Shown: piece after piece, positions 17,752-25,033 of the stretch
Numbering within the stretch: the first letter of the stretch is position 1
How the letters are laid out: every line of letters starts with the position of its first letter
Source of the DNA: a virus
IMG/VR virus record: IMGVR_UViG_3300022929_000057
Location: 1 to 44,239 of that record
Reading direction: 5' to 3' (one strand)
DNA: 44,239 nt
The notes under the pieces: generated by a model
Told to the model about the DNA's origin: nothing
The model's database searches: none
Seen by the model: only the letters and a program-made list of their open reading frames with translations
Position numbers and translations under genes: made by a program

Positions 17752-20163
17752 TTATTGATAATTCGTTGCAGTTGCCTTTTGGGCATTTCTGGCAGCTATT
17801 CTTTCTTTGGATTCGTTGTCCATCTCCTTAGTTTTCCTGTCCTCTTCGCCTTTTGCACGAATCTTTTCAAGTTCAGTTTCGCGCTTTTCACCCTCTTTCA
17901 TGTCATCCCTCATGTACTCCATCTCGTACTTCTGGCTCTGGACCTGTATAGCTTGTTGGGCCGCGAGGTCTAGCTGCATTTGAAGCAATTCCTTTTTCCT
18001 CTCGAATTCAGCCACAGCATACTGCTCCTCAATCTCCTTTATGGCCTTTGTCTTTTCGATCTCCGCTTGGGCAGCAGCCTGGATTTGCTCCTGTCCGGTT
18101 TGGGATCTCATTTGCTCCATCCTCTGTTCCTGTTCCTGGGCTTCCCGTTTCCTTGCATCCAGCCGCCTGCGGAATTCCATAGCGGCTCTCTTTACGTTCC
18201 TGATGCCCTTGATGTATAGATAGTCCTCCATATCAAGGCCAGGCTTCCCACCAGTCTCCCGGAGTTCAAGCTGCTTAAGCATTGCCTGCTCTAATAGCAT
18301 CCACTCATTCTCGTCCGGCTCAAACTCAGTGAAGATACCAAAGTCATGCATCCGTATATCGGCTGTTAGTTCTGCCATCTTCCCATTAGAGGAGCCGATA
18401 CCATTTACATATTTCCTGATAGTTCCATCCTGAACCATCAACTGTAAAATGGATAATATTCTCTCACCAGTCTTTCTTGCCAGAAACTCTGATCCAGCAA
18501 CAATGGCCTGTATGGCATTTGAGTTGGTAGCCACACTCAGTTTGGTGGCGGTAACGCTCTGCCTTTCCGGGGCAATGCTCTGAACCTGCTGGGTTCCGCA
18601 TATCCCCTCAATTTCCCGGATTTTGTTTGACAACAGCTCCGTGTACTGCATCACCTCCGGGGGTAGCCCTCCCCTCAGCTCCTTAAATGAGTCACCTACA
18701 TATTCACCTGCATCATTCCGACTGGCCGCTAGTGCCACACCTGTCCCCATATACAACTCAATCACCTCTATTGGCTCAAAGTATTCCCCGTCACCCTTCA
18801 TTACATTGGCAATTGCCTCCGGGGAAACTACGAATCCAGGAGGAGGTGACTTCAATACTGCAGCCATCAGCTTGAGCCTGTAGATCATGTAGTCATCTAC
18901 CAGTGGTTTCGCCCGTTCGACAATAGACTTGCTGTCTCCGTCTACCATGCCAATTCCGTAGAACTGGAACGGAAGTACGCATTCTGAGATAGATCCAGGC
19001 TTGGTAGCCATGTTCTCCCCTAGCTTGTACTTAAATATGTGATCAGTACCTACTATCCAAAATCCTTCGTAGTAAACAGTGTAGTCAATCTCTTCCCTCT
19101 TGTTCTTGCCAGATGGTTTGTACCCATAATCTGCGGGACGGAGCATTTTACCACCTAGCTTTGTGTCCTTTTTTCTCCAAACTTTCTTGTTGTTGCGCTT
19201 AAAACAGAAATACATCACCTTCACAGTGAATGCATCATATGGCTTTCCGTTCTCGTAGTAGCTATTCAAAGACCCCTGGGAAAATCCTTGGCTGGACTGG
19301 CTCATTGCGGATGATCCGTATTGCTCAATTACCTGCCTCAGCTCATCCTCGGATATTTCCTGACCGGCCAGTTCCCGGAGAGTGGAGGCCTGCATGTCCA
19401 ATATTTCCCCGCAGTGGCGTATGTTCCCGAATTTATTGTCATTTGTATAATCAACAATCGCCCGTTTGGGGTCAACCCGTTTTGTGACCACCCTCCCTTT
19501 TGAGTCCAAATATGTCCTGGTGCCTCCTAGTGTGGTTGTGGCCAGATCATCAATTACACGCTTGAATTCTTCCATGAACTCATTCATCTGGAATACCATG
19601 TCGATTCCAGTTTCTGCCATGATCTCATAAGGAGTCTTGAAATCGTAGGTCATCTTAGCCTCTAATTCCTCCTCATCCTTTGGTAACTTGGATATATCCG
19701 GCATCGGGGCCCCGATTGCCTCCCGGAAACTCTGTATCCACCCCTCTTCTACCAGGCCCATGAAGGCCCTGGTCTCCTCCATGTACTTCATCCTTTCATT
19801 GTCTGCCTCCGGGTCAGTGGCCTTGCATGTGACGTTCAGGCCCCTTTTCTCAAGGGAGCCAATTATCACATCAATAATCTGAGGTAGAGGGGATACGATC
19901 TCAAAATCAAGGTTCAAAAGGGTCTTATTGTTTCCCAGTACTGACTTTAGGTATTCAAAGTGTTTCTTGTACTTTGAATTGTCCTGAGTACCCATTCTGT
20001 ACCTTTGGTTCTCTTTATACCTCTGCTTTGCCCTGGAAAACAAGTTGGCACCATGCATCTGGTATTCCTGATACATGGCCTTGGCGTAATCCAGCCCGTA
20101 TTTTTTAGTAGCTTTCTCTTCGTTTGATACGAAGTCGCTTGGATATCCGTTTTGCTCATTCAT
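17752..20163 (-). CDS. Portal protein, 803 aa
   Basis: The protein forms the ring at the packaging vertex. It has the long crAss-like portal layout: an N-terminal helix (YGLDYAKAMYQEYQ), then RYRMGTQDNSKYKKHF, then LLNLDFEIVSPLPQIIDVII with a GSLEKRGLNV segment, matching the G-Q-d-S-KYKK ... D-s---I-PkF-d---g--EKReyn pattern I know from these phages. The middle is mixed alpha/beta with YTVYYEGFWIVGTDHIFKYKLG. From about residue 660 to the end it is a highly charged Glu/Lys/Gln coiled coil, suited to protrude into the capsid. The start overlaps the terminase stop by four bases (ATGA). Confidence 0.85.
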   Translation of the reverse strand: MNEQNGYPSDFVSNEEKATKKYGLDYAKAMYQEYQMHGANLFSRAKQRYKENQRYRMGTQDNSKYKKHFEYLKSVLGNNKTLLNLDFEIVSPLPQIIDVIIGSLEKRGLNVTCKATDPEADNERMKYMEETRAFMGLVEEGWIQSFREAIGAPMPDISKLPKDEEELEAKMTYDFKTPYEIMAETGIDMVFQMNEFMEEFKRVIDDLATTTLGGTRTYLDSKGRVVTKRVDPKRAIVDYTNDNKFGNIRHCGEILDMQASTLRELAGQEISEDELRQVIEQYGSSAMSQSSQGFSQGSLNSYYENGKPYDAFTVKVMYFCFKRNNKKVWRKKDTKLGGKMLRPADYGYKPSGKNKREEIDYTVYYEGFWIVGTDHIFKYKLGENMATKPGSISECVLPFQFYGIGMVDGDSKSIVERAKPLVDDYMIYRLKLMAAVLKSPPPGFVVSPEAIANVMKGDGEYFEPIEVIELYMGTGVALAASRNDAGEYVGDSFKELRGGLPPEVMQYTELLSNKIREIEGICGTQQVQSIAPERQSVTATKLSVATNSNAIQAIVAGSEFLARKTGERILSILQLMVQDGTIRKYVNGIGSSNGKMAELTADIRMHDFGIFTEFEPDENEWMLLEQAMLKQLELRETGGKPGLDMEDYLYIKGIRNVKRAAMEFRRRLDARKREAQEQEQRMEQMRSQTGQEQIQAAAQAEIEKTKAIKEIEEQYAVAEFERKKELLQMQLDLAAQQAIQVQSQKYEMEYMRDDMKEGEKRETELEKIRAKGEEDRKTKEMDNESKERIAARNAQKATATNYQ

Positions 20164-22253
20164 GCGCTCTTGTCAAAGATACGGAAAAAATTAAGTTTTT
20201 TATCCCCGGGTAGGTTGACCCTCTTGGGCTTGCGTCTATTCGCAGCCAATAATGCCAAACCTTTGGCTACCGTCTGGTCAGAATCAGTGGTTTTTGATGG
20301 GTCGAATCCTTCCATATCTTCCAATCCCTCATAATCCCAGTATCTACGCCAATTATTCTCAAAATGCTCTGCAAGAGTAACAGTGTACTGCTCAATCACC
20401 TTCTTGTCTGAGTGGATACCCTTGTCTTCAGCCCTCTTCTTGTTATACTCAGACTTCGTATTTTCTGGCCGGTCCAGGGAGAATCCACCAAGTCTATCAT
20501 TCTTAAAGAAGTTGATCGTAACCGTTTTGTTTCGCTCAATCAATGCAGGACACCCAAAAAACCAGAGGAATTTTAGGATATCCTCATTCATAAGGGATGT
20601 GGTTTGGGCCCTGTAGGTATAGCTGGCTACAAAATTATCACTCACCCAGCCTATCTCATCACCTGCGGCGTAGTCATCAACATCCTCATTTGGATACATA
20701 TAAATCTCCACAGAGCAATTGGACCCCTTGCCTTTTACCACATCGATCCCAAATGGGTCAACCCCCGCTGCAAACCTGTGGGCATTTTGGGGTTTCCTTC
20801 TTGAATCAACTTTATTTAACCATTCTGATGGGGGCATCCAGCGGATCTTGTACCTCCCGTTGGAATCAGGCTTGGCAATTACTTTCGAGAATTTAACTCC
20901 GTTTTCCCATTCAAGTCGATACCTTTGGCTCGGGAGTTTTTTGGGGTTCTCAAGGATGAATGACTTTTGGTCAATCACCTTCTTGATATTGAACGGAGAA
21001 TCTTTCTCAGCCCATCTGAACAGTTCAGCCTCATTTAATGGAAACTGACGGATTCTTTCATCCAGCAGATCTTCTGTAATGTTCTTCCTGGAATTCAGGA
21101 TATACTGCCGGGCTCCAATGCCCTCTTCTGCTTTTGGGTCCTTTTTCCTCAGCCAGGCAAGTTGGCTTTTTGTTGGTGGACCAGATATAGATTCTCCGTA
21201 CTCTCCGATAAATCCACCGTAACCCTCATCCGCAGGCAAGAATAGACGGTAAAGATGAGATCCTGTTCGCCAGTTTGTGCCAGCCTCTGCATCTTTGATA
21301 TTTGAGGCCAGGTACAGATTTTGGAACTGAACCCCTCCATCCTTACTCATCTCACCCACAGTAGATGGAATCAGAGCTTTCCCAAGGATATTCTTACCCT
21401 CCATCATAGCAGGACCTACCACTGCCCAGGTCTTTATGATGTTGTTGGGAACCTTTATTTTACCAGCTTCATCATGAATATAGATCTTCATTTTGTGACC
21501 ATCGTAGCTGGACTTGTCCGTGGACCTGTAATCAATGGTGTTTTTAAGGGCCCTGTTCTTCTTTTGGTTTACATGATCCTTGTTTTTATAGGTGATCATC
21601 TGGCTGGGCTCAAACATTTCCAGCTTTGTTTTTGGCCTGGTACTGCCGGATGTCTGGGGTCTGAAGTACTGGGGAAGGTCGAAATAGGCATCCACAACCC
21701 GGTCAAAGAACTTGCTGGCATCAGCCATTGTCTGAGACTGTATCCCAGCGTTGCAATTACGTACCATTGTCATCGTATTGATGATGATACTTGCTGCTTT
21801 GGTGGTAGCGCCCTCCCGGCGCATTTTGGCGTAAACAAGTCCCTGACAGTTGGGATCCTTCTCACAGAGGTCCCATACATAGAAGAATTTGGTATCCCTG
21901 TCCCGATAATTTGGGCGGATACCCCCTTCCATGATCATGTACTGGAGATAGAAGTAATGATGTCCGGTAATCCATGTGGCGACCCCGTTATTGAAGAACC
22001 AGAACCCCTCTTTCCTTCTCCTGATCTCCTCAAGGAGCCATTCTGTCTTTTCTGCCTCTGGCAGGGATTCAAATTTCGCCTCTTTGTCCTCCCATTCCCA
22101 CTTTTGGTCCCTGGTTTTCTTTCTGAAGTTGTATATATCAGACCTGTCGCGTGGAGGTTCAGGGATATTTATGGTATAATCAGGATCTTTAGGGTCAAGC
22201 CCTATATCCCGGGTTTTAGCTACCCTCCCATATGATCTCCGGTAATAATTCAT
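20160..22253 (-). CDS. terL: Terminase large subunit (TerL), 697 aa
   Basis: This is the ATP-driven packaging motor and DNA-cleaving nuclease. A leading domain carries EGFWFFNNGVATWITGHHYF (83-102), a hallmark I associate with crAss-like TerL. An atypical Walker A segment KMRREGATTKAAS lies at 143-155, and Walker B is KIYIHDEAGK with D261-E262. The RNase H-like nuclease has candidate acidic residues D499 (AAGVDPFG), E573 (ALIERN) and D656/D658 near SKTTDSDQ. The length is typical of crAss-like enzymes rather than the roughly 450-600 aa of most phages. It is coupled by ATGA overlaps to the possible small terminase upstream and to the portal gene downstream. Confidence 0.92.
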   Translation of the reverse strand: MNYYRRSYGRVAKTRDIGLDPKDPDYTINIPEPPRDRSDIYNFRKKTRDQKWEWEDKEAKFESLPEAEKTEWLLEEIRRRKEGFWFFNNGVATWITGHHYFYLQYMIMEGGIRPNYRDRDTKFFYVWDLCEKDPNCQGLVYAKMRREGATTKAASIIINTMTMVRNCNAGIQSQTMADASKFFDRVVDAYFDLPQYFRPQTSGSTRPKTKLEMFEPSQMITYKNKDHVNQKKNRALKNTIDYRSTDKSSYDGHKMKIYIHDEAGKIKVPNNIIKTWAVVGPAMMEGKNILGKALIPSTVGEMSKDGGVQFQNLYLASNIKDAEAGTNWRTGSHLYRLFLPADEGYGGFIGEYGESISGPPTKSQLAWLRKKDPKAEEGIGARQYILNSRKNITEDLLDERIRQFPLNEAELFRWAEKDSPFNIKKVIDQKSFILENPKKLPSQRYRLEWENGVKFSKVIAKPDSNGRYKIRWMPPSEWLNKVDSRRKPQNAHRFAAGVDPFGIDVVKGKGSNCSVEIYMYPNEDVDDYAAGDEIGWVSDNFVASYTYRAQTTSLMNEDILKFLWFFGCPALIERNKTVTINFFKNDRLGGFSLDRPENTKSEYNKKRAEDKGIHSDKKVIEQYTVTLAEHFENNWRRYWDYEGLEDMEGFDPSKTTDSDQTVAKGLALLAANRRKPKRVNLPGDKKLNFFRIFDKSA

Positions 22254-22801
22254 ATAAGGCTCTCAACTGAGTGTCTGCCAACATTTACCAAAATGTCCTT
22301 TTTCACCTTTGAGTTGGGGAATAGATATGTCTCAAGTTCAATGATCTCGGTCTGCATTTCCTTTGAAATTTCAGAACACTTACCGAAAATAGCATATGAC
22401 CGGATCACTTTGTCCTCATCAAGGTGCTTCGTTTTTCCGTCCTCGGTTATCTCAGTCTCATCCACAGGCTTTCTTAACCGCTCAAGAATATTTGAGTACG
22501 CCATACGAAGAGAAACCCATCTGTTGAACCTGAGATCGTCTGCCAGGTACAACATCCTGGTCATGGCATCCAGCATGCAATCGCTATCCACCTCGCCTTT
22601 ATATCCGGATTCAATTCGGCAATCCTCTACTCTCTGGTCAAGAATCTTTTGGCTTATGATTGAATTTGGGTCCGTAAAAAGACTTAGGTATTTAAGCTGA
22701 TCGTTTTCCAGATCCTTGGTTTCAGGGAACTTTGTTAGTATCGGGTACTCCTCCAGCATGTTTTCTACCGGAGGGAATATCATTTCGCTTAACTGGCCCA
22801 T
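22250..22801 (-). CDS. Unknown 183-aa protein, possible small terminase subunit
   Basis: The product is helical and acidic, with no recognised domain. It starts 12 bases inside the end of the GroES-like gene and overlaps terL by four bases (ATGA), so it is co-translated with the packaging motor. Small terminase subunits are usually encoded directly upstream of terL, have this size, and are helical. The position is the only support for that role; I see no clear HTH for DNA recognition. Confidence 0.55.
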   Translation of the reverse strand: MGQLSEMIFPPVENMLEEYPILTKFPETKDLENDQLKYLSLFTDPNSIISQKILDQRVEDCRIESGYKGEVDSDCMLDAMTRMLYLADDLRFNRWVSLRMAYSNILERLRKPVDETEITEDGKTKHLDEDKVIRSYAIFGKCSEISKEMQTEIIELETYLFPNSKVKKDILVNVGRHSVESLI

Positions 22802-23631
22802 TTGAAGAATATTGATTCTGCATTTTTGTTATAGCACAGCTTGTATTTCTCCCCATCAATGAATACATCCGGAACCGCATAGTCCACAGAAACGCGATCA
22901 CCGGGCTTTACCATGGAGTTAGGTCCAGACTTATATACTACCCCATTTCTGGGACCGTTTTTCTTTTTGGTGAAAACAACCAGCCCTCCATGCATGTACG
23001 CATCTTCCCGGAAGGCTCCGTCAACTACGATACCGTCAACTTTTACCAAGGCATAGTGGTCAAGTACCTCCAAGCCATTTACGGCAAAAATATCCGCCTT
23101 GTCGATATACCAGTCCCCATCTTTCTTGATAGGGATGTCTGTTCCGGGCATGTGCCAGATGATATCCCCCTTCTTTAATCCGAATCCGTCACGGATCACC
23201 TTGGACTTGCTTGCCACCTGCTCTGGTTGGGTGGTGGTCAGAAGAGTTACCGGGCCATTGGGAGTGGGCACAACCTTCTCATTTGGCTCGAAAATCTGCT
23301 CAATCATAACCCGGTTGTTGTAACCCCGCATCTCTCCTTCATGAGTGACGAAATAGACACTTTCCGGGATAATTGCCCAAAGGTCATTTTCCTCATCCAT
23401 CAGGTTGTCTTTGGGGGCTTCCTTCATGGTGGGGATACAATGGTAGTCGAATGTAAGTTCATCTCCGGGAAAAACGTCCGGATCCGGGCTGGCAATGACA
23501 ATGCCTCGCACAACTCCGTTTTCGTAAACATTGTGCTGGATTGCCATATTTCGGGGCAAAATTAGGCCATTGTGGACAAATTCTTCATTGTCACGGATTG
23601 GCTTAACGATAAATCTTGATACTGCTTTCAT
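22789..23631 (-). CDS. GroES-like protein with three tandem repeats, 280 aa
   Basis: Three consecutive segments each look like a GroES co-chaperonin barrel. Repeat 1 (1-96) has RFIVKPI, NGLILP, GVVRGIVIASP, FPGDELTFD and DLWAIIPESVYFV. Repeat 2 (104-185) has NNRVMIEQI, KVIRDGFGLKKGDIIWH and WYIDKADIFAV. Repeat 3 (188-280) has HYALVKVDG, GGLVVF, GVVYKSG, VKPGDRVSVD and AESIFFK. The order (first strand, mobile-loop position, G-V strand, P/K-GD turn, final strand) matches GroES. Bacterial GroES is a single domain of about 95 aa. The ATG at 23631 is chosen because GAGGA lies just before it; the frame also opens at GTG 23646. It probably helps a host or phage chaperonin fold capsid proteins. It is the first gene after the 23.7-kb terminator. 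Confidence 0.7.
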   Translation of the reverse strand: MKAVSRFIVKPIRDNEEFVHNGLILPRNMAIQHNVYENGVVRGIVIASPDPDVFPGDELTFDYHCIPTMKEAPKDNLMDEENDLWAIIPESVYFVTHEGEMRGYNNRVMIEQIFEPNEKVVPTPNGPVTLLTTTQPEQVASKSKVIRDGFGLKKGDIIWHMPGTDIPIKKDGDWYIDKADIFAVNGLEVLDHYALVKVDGIVVDGAFREDAYMHGGLVVFTKKKNGPRNGVVYKSGPNSMVKPGDRVSVDYAVPDVFIDGEKYKLCYNKNAESIFFKWAS

Positions 23632-23663
23632 TCCTCTAAAATACACATTTTGAGAAATTAAAA

Positions 23664-23700
23664 CAAAAAGCCCCTGCGGCTGGGAACCGAGGGGCTAAAA
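23664..23700 (-). terminator. Strong rho-independent terminator before the late operon
   Basis: On the minus strand AGCCCCTCGG pairs with CCGCAGGGGCT around TTCCCAG and is followed by TTTTTGTTTT. T-rich sequence also flanks the other side, so it may work in both directions. It separates the two small genes at 23.7-24.2 kb from the GroES-like and packaging genes, implying that the late operon has its own promoter. Confidence 0.85.
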
Positions 23701-23723
23701 ATTAAGGTTGGAAGATATTGCTA

Positions 23724-24026
23724 TTAATATAACATCATATCTTCTATATTATTGTATAGTACGTCAAAAAAACTTTTAGTCATCCTCCTTGAACAGGAGA
23801 AATCTTCTACTCCCAAATCTCCACCATTCTCGAATATCTCCATTTTTGGGGATAGTTTAAAGGATATGGTTATCCTGTTGGGATGGTTTTTCCTGGGGGA
23901 AAATATAGCCCGTAATGGGGGACATTCCGATGACCTTGGCAAAATTATTTCTTTACATGCAAGAATCGCCGGGTTGTGCTCCGGATCTTGTTTTACTAAT
24001 GCAACCAACTTTTCCCAAGTAGTCAT
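23724..24026 (-). CDS. Unknown small protein, 100 aa
   Basis: A soluble protein of no recognised family; its middle is Pro, Ser and Arg-rich and the C-terminus (MTKSFFDVLYNNIEDMMLY) is helical. It overlaps the preceding small gene by four bases (ATGA) and ends 24 bases before a strong terminator, so the two form a dicistronic unit driven by the promoter at 24205-24238. Confidence 0.65.
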   Translation of the reverse strand: MTTWEKLVALVKQDPEHNPAILACKEIILPRSSECPPLRAIFSPRKNHPNRITISFKLSPKMEIFENGGDLGVEDFSCSRRMTKSFFDVLYNNIEDMMLY

Positions 24027-24205
24027 AATTGTTTTTCCTTAGAAGATACCAGACTCATCAACTTCCCCACCAAATCCTCCTCAGACGCTCTAGGGTTGGC
24101 CTGGTTAATAATGTTCAGTATCAGGTCCCTTTCTGTTTGAAGAAGGAACAGCTTTTGCCTTAGAGCTGTGATCTCTGATTTCAAATATTGATCGTTCATA
24201 TTCAT
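24023..24205 (-). CDS. Small coiled-coil protein, 60 aa, predicted leaderless start
   Basis: The product is one predicted helix (SEITALRQKLFLLQTERDLI), so it probably dimerises; function unknown. Three in-frame ATGs lie at 24211, 24205 and 24199. I choose 24205 because it is exactly 12 bases from the C of CGTTAT in the promoter above, as in five other genes here. A longer reading from 24250 would run through a terminator and this promoter and is not credible. Confidence 0.65.
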   Translation of the reverse strand: MNMNDQYLKSEITALRQKLFLLQTERDLILNIINQANPRASEEDLVGKLMSLVSSKEKQL

Positions 24206-24238
24206 ATTCATATAACGGTCACTTTTTCTATTTATTGC
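24205..24238 (-). promoter_or_regulatory. Phage-type promoter, leaderless layout
   Basis: Minus strand GCAATAAATAG, 10-base spacer, CGTTAT, with ATG starting 12 bases after the C. It directly follows the small-RNA terminator, the first bases of the box being the end of that terminator region. Predicted start of transcription is at or next to 24205. Confidence 0.65.
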
Positions 24239-24351
24239 AAAAACCCTCACCGTTAAGCGAGGGTTTCCCTGAAAAGAAATGCAATGGAAGTCAAAGAAGT
24301 GGGAAGCTCTAGGTTCGGTGCCCGGAGACTTCCCTTGATCAAATCAACAGT
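24238..24351 (-). ncRNA. Candidate phage small RNA, about 114 nt
   Basis: The segment runs from the predicted +1 of a phage-type promoter (24351) to a terminator (24239-24266) and holds no ORF beyond six codons. A 5' region of about 17 bases is followed by a stem GGGAAG-T-CTC with GAG-CTTCCC (24301-24334, one bulged T) and an unpaired linker of about 34 bases before the terminator hairpin. It resembles no RNA family I know. It could act on mRNA by pairing, bind a protein, or be the leader of a read-through transcript into the coiled-coil gene. Confidence 0.55.
24239..24266 (-). terminator. Terminator of the candidate small RNA
   Basis: On the minus strand AAACCCTC pairs with GAGGGTTT around GCTTAACGGT and the run continues to TTTTT. 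The next promoter begins immediately beyond it. Confidence 0.75.
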
Positions 24352-24385
24352 ACTACCATAACGAGATAGGTTTTCTTTTTATTGC
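24351..24385 (-). promoter_or_regulatory. Phage-type promoter of the candidate small RNA
   Basis: GCAATAAAAAG, 11-base spacer, CGTTAT on the minus strand. Twelve bases after the C the sequence is ACTG, not a start codon, unlike the leaderless class, which is why an untranslated product is proposed. Confidence 0.6.
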
Positions 24386-24395
24386 GTGAAGTACA

Positions 24396-24428
24396 AAAAA
24401 AATCCCGAAGGGCTTTTGCTCTCCGGGA
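24396..24428 (-). terminator. Terminator after the lipoprotein gene
   Basis: The minus strand forms TCCCGGAG-A-GC with GC-C-CTTCGGGA around an AAAA loop (10 pairs, one A-C mismatch) followed by eight T. It closes the fibre/lipoprotein transcript. Confidence 0.85.
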
Positions 24429-24472
24429 CTCGATGGGGTAAAAAAAACAAATGGGGTTATTGAAGGCTGTTT

Positions 24473-24964
24473 TCAAAAATGGGAAACAGGGGTCCATGGG
24501 TTTATACCTGCCCCCCCAATATATCTTCTGGCAGAGATTGATGAATTGTCCCATTTCAACCAGATTGTTTCATTATTGGCCCTTAGTAACTGGGAGGTTG
24601 GTTGGTCGTAACTCGCACTAACGTACTGCCTTAGATTGTAATTGATCGACAAAAAAAGTTGTGAGTTTCCTGGTGAATTGCCGGAAATTGGGATGTTCTT
24701 AGACAGTGCCCCGTTTACCCAAGGTTCCCCAGTTACAAAGAAAACTCCTGACTCGAATTTGATTTTAGCAGTAGTGTAAGTGTCGCTATCCACTATCGCA
24801 AGTGGCAGGGTATCTGAATACATTGCCTCATCTACTTTCGTGTCAATAATCCATATTTCGTTCTGAACTGGCATAAGCAGTAGTTCGTTTTGGTTTATTG
24901 GTTCAATAAGGGAACATCCCTGGATGATGAGTAATGCTAAAAGGGGGAAGATTAATTGTCTCAT
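24473..24964 (-). CDS. Predicted lipoprotein, 163 aa
   Basis: The N-terminus MRQLIFPLLALLIIQGCS is a signal peptide ending in a lipobox with Cys17 as the lipid-modified residue, so the mature protein should be anchored to a membrane. The rest is beta-rich (IWIIDTKV, AKIKFESGVFFV, LFLSINYN) and unrecognised. It is preceded by its own promoter overlapping the end of the fibre gene and followed by a terminator, so it can be expressed alone. Phage lipoproteins made alone from small units often block superinfection; that role here is a guess. Confidence 0.7.
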   Translation of the reverse strand: MRQLIFPLLALLIIQGCSLIEPINQNELLLMPVQNEIWIIDTKVDEAMYSDTLPLAIVDSDTYTTAKIKFESGVFFVTGEPWVNGALSKNIPISGNSPGNSQLFLSINYNLRQYVSASYDQPTSQLLRANNETIWLKWDNSSISARRYIGGAGINPWTPVSHF

Positions 24965-24998
24965 TTTTACTGTCTGAAATTAAATAAGACACACATTT

Positions 24999-25033
24999 TA
25001 TCTTCATAACGTATTTTTTAGAGGGTTATTGTT
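24999..25033 (-). promoter_or_regulatory. Phage-type promoter upstream of the lipoprotein gene
   Basis: AACAATAACCC, 11-base spacer, CGTTAT on the minus strand. The upstream box overlaps the last codons and stop of the 649-aa fibre gene. Predicted +1 is 24999, giving a 35-base leader before ATG 24964. Confidence 0.5.

Noticed and set aside
21321-22235. Plus-strand ORF of 304 aa
   Set aside because: It is antisense to the well-supported large terminase gene and has no recognisable motif or promoter.
24206-24250. Longer start of the coiled-coil gene (75-aa reading)
   Set aside because: It would make the terminator and the promoter part of the coding region; the ATG at 24205 fits the 12-base rule.
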